From Elgaria multicarinata webbii (taxonomy: Eukaryota > Chordata > Lepidosauria > Squamata > Anguidae), in assembly GCF_023053635.1 (NCBI RefSeq), contig NC_086176.1:71806536-71870535 (forward strand): a stretch of 64,000 nucleotides of DNA, in the 5' to 3' direction. Under the pieces are notes generated by a model that saw only the letters and a program-made list of their open reading frames with translations, had not been told where the DNA came from and searched no databases. Below, piece after piece: positions 23,189-33,799 of this stretch (positions are counted from its first letter, which is position 1; each line of letters opens with the position of its first letter). The position numbers were made by a program, and so were the translations under genes.

Positions 23189-23320
23189 GGACCAGATCTA
23201 CACTAAGCAGGATATAACACTTTGAAAACGTTTTGAAGACTGTATAGGGAGTGTGTCCTGGGCCTCAACAGTTGTCACTACTGTTATAAACCATTTTAAA
23301 GCAGTAGTGTAGATCCTGCC
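23189..23320 (+). mobile_element. MITE of the CTACACTAAGCAGGATA family (short subtype)
   Basis: It starts GGACCAGATCTACACTAAGC and ends TAGTGTAGATCCTGCC. It is nearly colinear with 4464-4592 and only 150 bp from the long-subtype copy. Confidence 0.75.
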
Positions 23321-24555
23321 TTAGAAAACTGTGTTCTGAGAAACATTGGCTCAGCTCTAGAGCATGAAAAGTGGATTGCATCCAATATTACTCCTACTTA
23401 GAGGAGAGCCACTGAAATGAATAGGCCTTAAGTTAGACTTGCACTGGATACAACCCAGTGCCTCTTGTGCCTTATTTGTAATTTGTCTCTTAACGCTGCC
23501 AAGCATGGTTGCTTTTGTTCAAAAGCAGAACGCTGCTGACTCATATTCTAGCCTATGATGATCCCCTCAACCCTCAGACCTTTTCTGCTATTACATGCTA
23601 AACAAATATTCCCAAAGCAGTAATTGTACTTTGGATTGCTCTTGTGAAATGCAGGACCTCACACTTATCCTTATTAAATTTCATCCCTGTTATTTCTGCT
23701 ATTATCCCAAATCGTTGAGAGAGGTTTGAATTGCAGTCTTGTCCCCCAAAGTGTTTGAAATCCCTTCCAATTCCATAACTGCAGATTTAGAAGTGTGCTT
23801 TCTGTTCCATTTTCCACATAATGAACAAATACATTAAATATCACTGGACCTATAATGGAAACTTTCTATACTCCACTTGTTACACCTCTCAAGGCAAATA
23901 ACGAATAATTTGCTACTCTTCATGTATGTTTTTTCAGCCATAATTGACAGATTGATAATCAAACTCTGTCAGGAGCTTTAGATGTTTAGAAGAGGGAATT
24001 ATTTTCTGGGAGTAGACTTGTGGGGTCCTTCTTGCAAGCTGAGAAGCCCTGGGACATGTAGGAGAAGCTTTTTCAGATGCCAGATTTGTAACTCCCATGA
24101 ACTGGGACAATACTGGTGTGAGAGGAACTATGACATGCGATCCAGGAAAGCTCATATTACTCTATATTGTGGGATGCAATTGTGCCTAAATTTTTCCTAC
24201 ACCACAACAGCACATAAGAAGGAAGCCACAGATGAAGCCTGTTATATGAAAGGTTCAATGTTGTATTATTTGTCTGGATTAGTAGCAGTTGCTATCACCC
24301 ACCAATGGCAATCATATGCATCAGGTTTATGACTGACCAGTTATGATGTTGCTAACAGTGTGGGATTAAATTAAGTTTTGGAAAGTACACACACGTACAC
24401 ACTTATTTAACCAATAATATTTGCAGGTTGGATCTTAAGTGAGTAACAAACTCAGAGAGTAGAGGAATGCAAAGGAAATGATTCAAGATCACAGGGAATG
24501 CCAGGCTGTGAGAGATTTCTCAGTCATATAGTGCCAGTAGAGCAGGAGTAGGCAC

Positions 24556-24737
24556 AGTGGAGGCTGGTGCTCCAATGTCAGTGGGACAGTGTATCCGCTC
24601 GGGGTTCCCTTCAGAACCAGTCAGAATGCTAAAGGTGCTTCACACCTTGGAGAGCTCCTTTAGAGATCTGACTGGTTTTGAATGAAACCAGGAGCAGATT
24701 CACTGCCCCACTGACATAGGAGCCACCAGCCTCCATG
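24556..24737. mobile_element. Palindromic MITE, AGTGGAGGCTGGTG ends
   Basis: GTGGAGGCTGGTGCTCCAAT with GTCAGTGGGACAGTG on the left faces CACTGCCCCACTGACATAGG and CACCAGCCTCCAT on the right. It is about 180 bp with no coding sequence. Confidence 0.8.
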
Positions 24738-24806
24738 GGGTAGGCAACCTATAGCCCACAGGCTTCATGTGCTGCTGGCAAATGGCTGCCTAATTTCAGG
24801 GGTCTA

Positions 24807-25045
24807 CAGCAGGGGTGGGTATTGGGAGTGCAGTTTTGCATTAAAACAAGCCTTTTAAAATGAAAATGCAGCATTTTCTCATGGCTGAATCTTTGCCGAA
24901 ATTTGGCAGAAATTCGGTGGCAGCAATTTTAGCATTGGTGGTGGTGGTGGTGGTGGTGTGTGTGTGTGTGTGTACAGCCCGTGGTGCATCCTGGGGAATA
25001 GAAATTTGCACCGGGATCCACCGAAGTTGCCCACCCCTGCTGTAG
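24807..25045. mobile_element. hAT-like MITE, CAGCAGGGGTGGG ends, with internal (GGT)n(GT)n
   Basis: CTACAGCAGGGGTGGG at the left is matched by CCCACCCCTGCTGTAG at the right, a perfect 16-bp inverted repeat. A GGT/GT microsatellite lies at 24938-24973 inside. No clear 8-bp target duplication. Confidence 0.75.
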
Positions 25046-25099
25046 AAGATTGTTTCTTACTTGCACAAATATAAACGGTCTGTGATTTGGTGTGCTTTT

Positions 25100-26510
25100 C
25101 TGCTTCTCTTAGGCCTTGGAACAGATACTGTTTTTAGCATGAGCTGAGCCCCCACCTGTATTCCAACTGTCTGCCCTTCCATTCCATCTCTGTCAGATCC
25201 ACTATCAAGTCAACCAAGGATGCCTATGCGGATGAAGAATTAGGATGAGGCTGGCTAAGAATGACAGCCATGATAATAGCAAGCCAAGGCCAAACTGTTG
25301 TTCCACAGTTTGTTTAGGCCACTGATAGAACAGCTGTCAAGATCAATGTATCTCTTCCCTGCTAATCACATGATTTATCCAGTTTGACAACCCTGAATTG
25401 ATGGATTTCTGTCCACATTTTACATATGGGTAAACTGGATCCAGCTCTGCACCATGAGCTTATGGGAAATTAGAACTATCCCTGCATTATATGCAAAGCC
25501 AAATCCTAAGGGATTACAGAGACTTGAATCCTGGTGGGGCAAAACACCCAAGGAATTCTGAAGAGTGCCCAAAGAATTGTGATAAGACAATTATGTTTCC
25601 CCCAGAAGGGGGATGTTTCCCCCAGAAGGGAAGTGCACAACCCTAAGGCAAACTCAAGCATCTTTCAGACATCTGATAGTCAAGGGAACAAGCTTATATA
25701 ACTATCATGCATTCAGCAAAGAAACCTTGTTTGGTGGGTGCTGCCGAGCATTTCCTGTTAAGGGATTCCTAACATCCAGCCTGTTCCACACAGAAGTAGT
25801 GTTCCCTCCAGTGAAACCAGTTTAAGGCCTAATCTACACCAGCCATTTATTCCAGAATAGTATAAAGGTCAGCCCTAGTGTGCCACATGACATACAGCTG
25901 ATCCTGCGGTGATCTAGGGACGACCCCTCAATTTTCCTGGGACATCGATGACAGTGTTTGTCCAGTTCCCCCCCCCCCCCCGCTTTTGCAAAAATCCCAA
26001 GGTGCGCAGCTGGTGTGACCTCCCCACGTGAAGCTGTTCCTGTTCCTCGTGAGTAACAGGGCTCAGCGAACAGGCAACCAGCTGTGCGGAGCAAGCCCAT
26101 GGGTATCGGGGGTGAAGGGGAGAGCATTGTCGACACATTCTGGATGGGTCTCGGGGTCTTTCAGCACTGAGTGTTGTTGTTTTTTAAAAAAAACTCATCT
26201 TTGCGCAGGATTGCAACTCTCCTCTTGTGCAAGAGTCAGGAGTCATAAAAATCATAAAAAATCAACCCTGAACGGCTCTCCTTAAATTGTGGGCAAACTC
26301 GCTGGCATGTGCCCCATGAGGGACAATTGCTGAAAACTTCACAATCATCCTTCCCCCATCTCAAAAGGGCTCTAGTTATAGATGCGCCTGGAATCTAGAG
26401 GGAAAGACAGTGAAAGCAGTTTAAGTCTAGAGTAGGCCTCTTGAGGCATTCAGTATGAATGCGTGAAGTGGGCAGTCAGGTCCCCAATAAAGGTCTGAAG
26501 GGAGATTCTA
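25100..26510. other. Stretch without supported gene; solo MITE end near 25826
   Basis: No gene signal. At 25826 GGCCTAATCTACACC matches the terminus of the MITEs at 5867 and 22809, but no matching right end was found. A poly-C run lies at about 25968-25981. Confidence 0.4.
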
Positions 26511-26511
26511 A

Positions 26512-27503
26512 GGGCGTTGCTAGACCTACCGGGTGTTCCGTCGTTGAGGAGCGGTGAAAGCGGCTTTTCCCGTTCAGCCGTGACGCCTCATGCTCCACAC
26601 CTGCCTTCGATTTGTGGCGGAAGTTTGCGCCGGTTGTGCTGCTGCCGCCGCGAGAACGGTTGCGCAGCCACACCGGCCTGATTGCCGCGGCTTTTTTTTT
26701 CGCTCGCTGCACGGTTTGCGCACGTCCGAAAGACCGCAAACTTGCGCAGCCGTCAGCGATGCCGCCGCCGGCCCTGGCGGCGGCAGCGGCGGCAGTGCCA
26801 GTGCCAGCTGAAGTGCTGCTGGTGCTGTTGAGGGTCAACATTGATGCGCTCACTTCCTGATGGGGGTCGTGGCGGGTGTCATATGACCCGAGGTCAATCG
26901 TCTGCATGGCCACTCTGTGCCTACATCTCCCATCATGCCTCTGAGGTGTCGGCGGCGATGACCGCCTCTGTGCCCTGTGCCCCATCCCAAGGAGCCAACC
27001 CACATCTGGCCGTAGCCATGGCAGCAGCCCACAAACAGCTCTGCCCTCTGCCAGCCTGGTACCCACACTAACAGGCAGCGTACAGCACCGCCATTATGCG
27101 GCCACGGTAGCTGCCCACCGCAAGGAGTCACCAGCCACTTTTCCGGTCCTCCGGTCCTGCGCAAACTGTCACTGGGGAAATAAAAAAAAAAAGCCGCTCC
27201 GCCGCGCTGCCCCAGCTGGCGGACTGCGCGCAAATGGCGGAGGCGGCTTGACCGAAGCCGCTGACCACTCCCCCTTAGCACGCCTTTTCCTGACCAGTGC
27301 CGACCGCAGTGACCTCACATCCTCCCACACGTACTCCGAATTACCGCGGGACAGCAGGAAAAGGCGCCCTAAAACTCACTTTTTTAAAGTCGGGAGAAAG
27401 AGGCTTCACCGCGGGATAACGGCGGATCCTCGTGAACGTCATCTGGAAGCCTCGACGTGACTGCGGAAGGTAACGCGCGCTAGAGCCTCGTCTAGTAACG
27501 CCC
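26512..27503. mobile_element. GC-rich DNA transposon, copy B
   Basis: The left end GGGCGTTGCTAGAC and the reversed right end GGGCGTTACTAGAC match at 13 of 14 bases. The inside is very GC/CpG-rich and the 3' part (GCGCGCTAGAGC, AACGTCATCTGGAAGCC) resembles copy A. It contains long but unrecognised frames on both strands, best explained by GC-rich composition. No target duplication is visible. Confidence 0.6.
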
Positions 27504-29285
27504 CATGTGAGTTCAGCTGAATGCGTTCAGAAGCATCTCCATGATTGGAAACCCTGATAACATGGGGTTCCCGATTGCAGGGAGGTTCTAAGCACATTCA
27601 GCTGAACACTCCTAGAATCTTCCTTCAAACCTTTGTGCTGAATGTGCCGGTGTCCGTAGTTGAATAGGCAGGGTTGGTGTGCAGAGGGGTGTGTGTGTTG
27701 GGGGATGACACATGAAGTCACATAAACCGTACAGTCTGAGCCCCTACATATTCATCTGAATGCTTGACCAGGGCTGTTGTAGATATTCTCTTTAGGTTGG
27801 ATCCTGGATCTGCCTTCTGTGGATGGAAGGGCTCCGTTCAAAAAAGGTGCCTCTACCCAATTCTTGGGGATCCCCCTTCCAACAGCTCACCCTGTCCAGC
27901 AGTGCCTGCCAATCTTCTATGTAGCATTTTCAGGAGGCTGGAGGGGCTGTAATGGAGAGGAGCCTAGCCCAGTTACACACCACTTAACTCTGGATACAAG
28001 CGTTTAGGGCTGCAATGGGGAAACCTCTGGTAGTCAGGCCTAATTCGGCCAGTGGAGCTTCACCATCTGGCCTGTGGCGCTTGGGATCCCTCTGCTGGCC
28101 CTTCCACTCCCCAAGGCCCACCTCCTCGAGGCTACTAGAGGCTGGGGGGGGTGCAGAAGCTGGGAGAGGAATCCCATCTGCGATCAGAGATGACATTAGG
28201 GATTCCCCTTACTTATCATGCTGTGCACCCTCCCAAACACCTCCACCCACCCAAAAGAGGTTCCCCACCCCTAGTTTAAGGGCATCTGATATAGTCATGG
28301 GAGCCAAATTGTTATACAAGGGGCATGAACAGATTAAGGCCGCATGTTACGAGTTTCCAAATTCTCATTTGTAAAACAACTTATGTACTGACTGCTACAC
28401 ATTTGATCTTTGCCCTTTATCTTACTTTCAGGATCATTGGCACACATATTTATATCGCAGGTGCAATTCTTGTGACATCCTCTAACCCAGAAGTAAAGAT
28501 TCCGTTTGAGAAATAATTGCTTCCGACTTGCCTTGGAGTGAAACGTAGAGTTTAACAGGATCTATAGTGCGCTTAATACTCTACTGCCTACTCGACCAAC
28601 TGTACTTTGATGTAATTCCAGATGGCAGTTTCAGTCTTGGGCTTTTATGATATCACATTCTCATTGTGCAAGGTAGTTATGCTACAAAAAGAAAATAACA
28701 GTCGAACAATTACATCTCAATTACACATGTTTACGGATAATCTAGGGAATCATCACTAGCCACTTCCTGCTCAGTTAGCTCAGTTATTAGTAGAAAGTAT
28801 CACAAGAGGGATTTCAAGTGTATGTCAAATAACAGATCAGTTTTTGTAAAAATGACAGCCCAGAGCTCCATAATTTCTCCCCCATTGGTGATTTTCATAT
28901 GAGAAATGTAGCCAATTCACAAATAAAAACAAGTCCCCCTTTCAATCAGTGCTTCCTTTTCCCCGTTGCTGATCACAAGCAGAAAGAACAGGAATCAACA
29001 TTTTAGCTGCCAATTGGCCTACGGAGGAAAAGGATGTTGTTGTAGTTCTGTAGCGGAGGTTTTTTGCTCTATTGTAATGACAAAACTATAACATAACAGC
29101 CTGATCCTCTGCCTTTATATGTGCTTAACGCAGGGGAGAGAGAGGGAAAGGCTGTTGTACTGCTGATTAATACTTGCCTAAGAGTGCACTGCAGTACACA
29201 TGGCTGGAGAAAAGGAAGAAAGGGGTGATGTCCTTAGAGGTTTGCCCTGTTTCTAGTCTGACACATACTCCACTCCAGGTATTTA
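27504..29285. other. Stretch without supported gene
   Basis: Mixed-composition intergenic DNA without a recognised transposon end or coding exon. It could contain conserved non-coding elements, which needs an alignment to see. Confidence 0.4.
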
Positions 29286-29289
29286 TTTA

Positions 29290-30135
29290 CCATATTTCTT
29301 CGATTCTAAGACACACTTTTTCCCCAATATAAACATCTCTAAAAACGGGCTGTGCCTTAGAATCGATGGCGTCTTAGAATCGCCTGCAAAGTGCGCTGTT
29401 ATCCCTCCACCCTGCTCACGATGCCCAGGCGTCTCAAGGGCTTGTTGAGCACCTAAGTGGCCCTGCACTCACCATGTAGGCTGGGGAATGTACCTGGCCT
29501 GATTGGGGGCCTCAGCAACGATCCGCAGCTGCCCTGGGCCTATTTGTGCTCCCCAGAGCTAACTGGGCTCACACACACACCAACGGAGCTCCGAGCACTA
29601 AGCGGGCCCCGCCCGCCGCACCACGAGCACAGCCAGCCCGGTTGGGCCTAGTGGGCATGGCTATGCGGCTCCGTTTGGGTCAGGCCTGGCGCGCGCCTCG
29701 CCTTGTGCATGGGGCCGGGGCGGACAGGCAGGCGCTGCAGGGCTCGTGGAGGGTTGTGTGAGGCAGGCGGGCACCACCGGCTTCTTGTGGCTGCTGGTTC
29801 TGTGCAGCAGAAGAGGAGCAGCAGCGCCGGCCGGGAAGATGGAGGCGACGCCCGGGAGGTGAGTTGCTGGGCTGGGTAGCGGGCAGGACGCGCTCTGGGA
29901 CTCGCAGCTGCGCCTCGCGAACGACCCCCTCCCGCTCCCTGCAAGGAGTGGTGGCAGCTGGTAAAGCCTCCGGGCCCTTGCACGTGCTCCCCGGTTGGCT
30001 CCCACCCACATCTCTTTCCTTACCTGCCTGCAATCCACTCCCCATGCATGGCAGAATATTCCCCCCCCCATATAAACATCTCTAAAATGGGGTGCGCCTT
30101 AGAATCGATGGCATCTTAGAATCGAAGAAATACGG
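29290..30135. mobile_element. DNA transposon with a CpG-rich, first-exon-like payload
   Basis: The ends CCATATTTCTTCGATTCTAA and (reversed right end) CCGTATTTCTTCGATTCTAA are near-identical inverted repeats flanked by TATTTATTTA (29280-29289, 30136-30145). The flank is itself the tail of an L2, so the target duplication is ambiguous. The subterminal block ATAAACATCTCTAAAA ... CTTAGAATCGATGG occurs in the same orientation near both ends (29326-29382, 30069-30125). Between them sits about 650 bp of CpG-rich DNA with a GC box, ATGs and a splice donor. Superfamily not identified. Confidence 0.7.
29839..29864 (+). other. Exon-like start: ATG, short frame, splice donor
   Basis: ATGGAGGCGACGCCCGGGAG is followed directly by GTGAGT (29859-29864). 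It would encode MEATPG plus a split codon. It lies in a CpG-rich stretch with a GC box (GGGCCCCGCCCGCC, from about 29604). No matching downstream exon was found, so this is a candidate first exon or a captured fragment, not a called gene. Confidence 0.35.
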
Positions 30136-30192
30136 TATTTATTTATTACATTTTTATACCGCCCAATAGCTGAAGCTCTCTGGGCGGTACAT
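30136..30192 (-). mobile_element. L2 LINE 3' tail
   Basis: TATTTATTTATTACATTTTT followed by CCGCCCAATAGCTGAAGCTC and TCTGGGCGGT. The transposon at 29290-30135 inserted in or next to its T-rich tail. Confidence 0.85.
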
Positions 30193-30239
30193 GTTGTTTT
30201 CTTAGCTGTGGTGGTTCCATGTAATCTCTTGGTTCAGAA

Positions 30240-30589
30240 AAGGGGTGAATGCGCAAAACTTGAGCTAGTAGAGGTTTTCTGAACTGTACCTGGAAGCTTG
30301 TTTCCAACCCACATCTGTATCCGATTGTGTACTTTGTGTTATTCTGTTTGCATGGAAATCCATGCACAGTTTTCCCCAAATGTACGCATCACTAGTGCAC
30401 ATTTTTGAAACATACGCATCTTCTTCCCATTGAATGGTTTTTCTTTTGTTCCACGACTTGTATTGCGAGCTCAGAAATGTACAACATTCAGTGACAGATT
30501 GCATGTGGGTCCCTGTTCAATTCTGGGAGATGCAAACTGGTTCAAGTCTGGTCAAAAACAAAATGAGATGAATTTGTCTTACATCCCTA
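30240..30589 (+). mobile_element. hAT non-autonomous element, TAGGGATGTG family
   Basis: It matches 344-739, including GGAAATCCATGCACAGTTTT, CACTAGTGCACATTTTTGAA and the right end ACATCCCTA. The flanks GTTCAGAA (30232-30239) and GTTCAGAG (30590-30597) are a 7/8 target duplication. Confidence 0.8.
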
Positions 30590-30609
30590 GTTCAGAGGCA
30601 AGATGCTGC

Positions 30610-30738
30610 TAGAAAACAAGAATAGGAGAGGGCTGTTGCCTTCATGTCCTCCTTGTGGGTATCTCTGAGGCAGCTACTTCGCCAAACAGAATTCTGGACT
30701 AGATATAACTTTGGCCTGATCTAGCAGGACTCTTCTTA
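30610..30738 (+). mobile_element. CR1 LINE 3' end fragment
   Basis: TTCTGGACTAGATATAACTT followed by GGCCTGATCTAGCAGGACTC matches the 3' end of the CR1 subfamily at 4750-5108. Confidence 0.75.
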
Positions 30739-30750
30739 CATTTGGACACA

Positions 30751-30993
30751 GGAGAGTCAGTGTGGTGTAGTGGCTAGAGTGTGGGACTGTGAGTTGGGAG
30801 ATCCAGGTTCTAGTCCCCACTCAACCATGGAAACCCACTGGGTGAATTTGGGTCAGTCACAGACACTTAGCCCAACCCATCTCACAGGGTTGTTGTTGTG
30901 AGGATAAAATGGAGAGGAAGATTATGTATACCGCCTTGGGTTCCTTAAGGAGGAAAAAAAGCGGGATATAAATGCCATAATAAATAAAAACAT
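30751..30993 (+). mobile_element. tRNA-derived CORE-SINE (MIR-like)
   Basis: The tRNA-like head has an A-box-like TGGTGTAGTGGCTAGAGTG and a B-box GGTTCTAGTCC (30806-30816). Then comes the CORE-like middle (CACTGGGTGAATTTGGGTCA, TCACAGGGTTGTTG). The 3' part ACCGCCTTGGGTTCCTTAAG ends in AATAAATAAA. It is well preserved, clearly younger than the MIR at 9780-9970. Confidence 0.88.
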
Positions 30994-31003
30994 AAATAAA
31001 ATA

Positions 31004-31206
31004 ACTGAATAATAGCAAATGGCTGAAATACCAGTTCTTCCATACTTCCAGTGAGGTGATTGGACCAGGATTGGACTAGAGACAGCTTTCAAATTAAACT
31101 GATTATGAAAACTGAATAATAGCAAATGGCTGAAATACCAGTTCTTTCATACTTCCAGTGAGGTGATTGGACTAGAGACAGCTTTCAAATTAAACTGATT
31201 ATGAAA
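31004..31206. repeat. Local tandem duplication, 107 + 96 bp
   Basis: Unit 1 (31004-31110) and unit 2 (31111-31206) both start ACTGAATAATAGCAAATGGC and end TTAAACTGATTATGAAA. They differ mainly by an 11-bp deletion in unit 2 and one T/C change. The near identity implies a recent duplication. Confidence 0.92.
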
Positions 31207-31514
31207 CTAGAGTATTAAATAAATAATAAATGTATAAACTTTTTTAAAAAAACAAGCAGAAAAAAACAAAACAACATATATAAATGAATTCCAGTGGAAG
31301 GAAAAGTATATACAGGCAAAAGTAAAAAATACAGTGATTACATGGAAATATAACACATGATGGGACAGCTATTGTACGCAAAGAGCATAAACCACAAAAT
31401 AAACTATTTAACTTTTCCTAAAACAAATGAAATATAACTTCTAGCTATACTAAAACATTAGCTAATACAACTATTACAAGAAGAAATTGCTGTTAATATA
31501 ACAAGCAGCATTTT

Positions 31515-31640
31515 TAATTTATTTATTAATTTTATTATTAATTAATTAAAACATTTCTGTCCCATCCTATATCATTGGGATCTCAGGGCAGCGTACAGAT
31601 AAAATCAACAGTATAAAACAATAAATAAAGTACACAGCTA
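31515..31640 (-). mobile_element. L2-like LINE 3' tail
   Basis: TTAATTTATTTATTAATTTT then AACATTTCTGTCCCATCCTA and GGATCTCAGGGCAGCGTACA is a reversed LINE tail of the type seen forward at 47390-47455. Confidence 0.7.
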
Positions 31641-31779
31641 AAAACTTATTAAACGATTAATAAGCTACAGCCCCATCTTAAACTCTCCTTCACATGTCAA
31701 GGCAATCCTGCATCTTAGGGTGGCCAAATGTCATCTTTTACAGTGGACTCCTCTATTTGAAGGACTCCCAGAGGACAGT

Positions 31780-31782
31780 CAT

Positions 31783-31817
<35 letters not shown>

Positions 31818-31848
31818 TTTCAATAGCTGGAAGTCTCTGGACAGTTCA
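31780..31848 (-). mobile_element. L2 tail fragment with (TTTA)n
   Basis: About ten TTTA units followed by AATAGCTGGAAGTCTCTGGA, a decayed L2 end. Confidence 0.65.
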
Positions 31849-31854
31849 CAGAGA

Positions 31855-32178
31855 CTGGGTTCACACAACTTATCATGTGCAATTGTGTTGTCTGAACACA
31901 GTGCATTTTCCAAAGGGTGAGTTATCATGTTGTCTGAACACAGCATGTTTTTTGCAGAGTGGCTTGTTAACCATGGAGTGTGGTTTATTTTTCTTGAACA
32001 AGCTACCTGGAGAACCCATGGCTTGTTGTTGGAGTGTTCAGAGTGATTATGATTAACAAGAAACACTGCATAGTTAACAAGCAACCCTGCGGAAAACATG
32101 CTGCATTCAGACAACACAATAACCCACAGTTCAACAACAACCCACACTGGGTAGGTTAGTGTGTTGTGTGAACCCACC
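31855..32178. mobile_element. Palindromic MITE, GGGTTCACACAAC ends
   Basis: ACTGGGTTCACACAACTTAT on the left is the inverse of GTTGTGTGAACCCACCA on the right. The arms pair further through TTGTTAACCATGGAGTGTGG-type text. It could be PIF/Harbinger-like; a 3-bp target site cannot be confirmed. Confidence 0.7.
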
Positions 32179-32339
32179 ACTTTCTATTCGGACTGTCCTG
32201 TCCAACTCCAGTCGAAAGATAAATAACCTTAAGAATGGTTTCCCATCAATTGGATAGCAGGTAGACACGTCACCTCATTAATCTTCCACACTACGTTAAG
32301 AGTTAATATACATATATATCTATTTACATAATAATTATT

Positions 32340-32455
32340 TCTAAATTTGCAACTGTACATATACATTAGCATATGCACATTTTAAACAAATTTGTGTCCT
32401 CTTTCATCATCTTTTTTTGATGATGCATTTTCTCTTTTTTGGTATTTCATAAGTT
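32340..32455 (+). repeat. Dispersed repeat shared with 6175-6300
   Basis: Second copy, with TCTAAATTTGCA, ACATTAGCATATGCA and TTTTCTCTTTTTTGGTATT. No known family recognised. Confidence 0.6.
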
Positions 32456-32467
32456 GCCAGCCCAGAC

Positions 32468-32735
32468 TATTTTATTTATTACATTTCTATACCGCCCAAT
32501 AGCCGGAGCTCTCTGGGCGGTTCACAAAAATTAAAAACATTCAAAGTATAAAACAACAGTATAAAACTGTAATATAAAATACAATATAAAAGCTCAACCA
32601 GATAAAAACAATGCAAAATTACAAATTTAAAACACCAAGTTAAAATTTATTTATAGACAGTTAAAATGCTGGGAGAATAAAAAGGTCTTCACCTGGCATC
32701 TAAAAGCATATAATGTAGGTGCAAAGCGAACTTCC
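32468..32735 (-). mobile_element. L2 LINE 3' end with C-terminal coding trace
   Basis: TATTTATTACATTTCTATAC, CCGCCCAATAGCCGGAGCTC and TCTGGGCGGTTCAC form the tail. Minus-strand text near 32690 reads QVKTFLFSQHF, the L2 C-terminus. Confidence 0.85.
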
Positions 32736-32965
32736 TTTTATTTCCTCCAAGGAAATAAAAGCCCAGAATTCCTGGGCAGGGAAGGGGGGAATCCAAGTCA
32801 GGGGGCTCTTGGATTTTATTCCTTGGAGAAAATAAATTTAATACAGCTCAGAACTCCTGGGCAGGGAAGGTGAGGAGGGATCCAAATCAGGCTCCCCTTT
32901 GAGTTCTGGGCTGTAAATTTATTTTCTCCAAGGGAATAAATCCAAAATAAAATCCAAGAAACACC
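32736..32965. repeat. Nested direct and inverted repeat block
   Basis: CTCCTGGGCAGGGAAGG... with GGATCCAAATCAGG and TTCCTGGGCAGGGAAGG... with AATCCAAGTCAGG are direct repeats. TTCTGGGCTGTAAATTTATT and its inverse lie around them, as do AAATAAA/CCTTGGAG ends. It could be a folded MITE or two back-to-back copies. Family unknown. Confidence 0.55.
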
Positions 32966-33281
32966 TGACTTGGCTGAAGTGTGGTTTGTGTTGCGACAGG
33001 GAATTGCATTTTATGTAGTCTAGCTGTTCTAGCACAAACCCGTCATGTTTTTCATGAATCCAGTAAGCTTACTTCTAGCATTAGCATGTCACAAAACATT
33101 GTGGGGAGGGGGGGGGAGTTGCTTTGAATCTGTACTTCAATGGTCAGTTCTTCCAAATCCTCAAAGCCAATGCTATACCATGCCCCCAAAAGTACAGGCC
33201 TTTGGGAGTTCAAAAACCCCTTCTCTAGTATGTGTTCTTTTACCATTTTTTAAAATCAATGCAAACCAACAAATCACATTT

Positions 33282-33719
33282 CTATTTCCCCCCAAATGCA
33301 AAATAAAACCAAACATTGACGGGAGCAAATGGTGTTGGGACAAAAGAGCAAAGGTGCTTTGGTGTTGTTGCTGATTTTGCTGCCTTGTAAAGCTCTGCCA
33401 GGGTGGTGTTTGGGGAGAAAGATGTGGTTTTCAGGTGAATTGGAAAGGTGCTTTGTAATTTGGAAGCGGGTAGGTGGTGGGGGAGCGGGAAATCTTTGTA
33501 GCCTTGGTCAGTCCCAGTCCTAGACACAAAGACACACAGGAAGCTGCCCTTCGTAGAGCCATCAGTTTGTTGGGTTTTCCCTTGCAGTCGGCGCTTTGTT
33601 CTCTCCTTCAGAGGAGACTGCATTGGGGAAATGGGCAGTAGCCCCCACAGACAGTGTGCAACATGGCTGCAGCCCTTGCAGCACCCGTGGTTATATTGGT
33701 GCCAACTGTCGAGAGTCAA
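33282..33719 (-). other. Open frame of 145 codons, not recognised
   Basis: An uninterrupted minus-strand frame exists but the translation has no recognisable motif, no splice context and a composition typical of random sequence. It is recorded because it is among the longer frames outside repeats. I do not call it a gene. Confidence 0.15.
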
Positions 33720-33799
33720 AATGAATAACTCACTCCTCCATCAATCCCCTTCTGCTCTATTTTCCCCTCAAATCTAACCTTTTATGTGATGTGCTAGCT

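Noticed and set aside
26476-27281. Minus-strand frames of 196 and 143 codons
   Set aside because: They lie in the GC-rich transposon copy B; composition explains the length, the products are Arg/Gly/Ala-rich and there is no splice or domain support.
29661-30071. Minus-strand frames of 111-136 codons
   Set aside because: They fall in the CpG-rich transposon payload in overlapping frames with no recognisable protein. The plus-strand exon-like start is the only notable signal there.
30751-30830. tRNA gene
   Set aside because: The A and B boxes belong to the tRNA-derived head of a SINE; no cloverleaf with acceptor stem pairing is evident.
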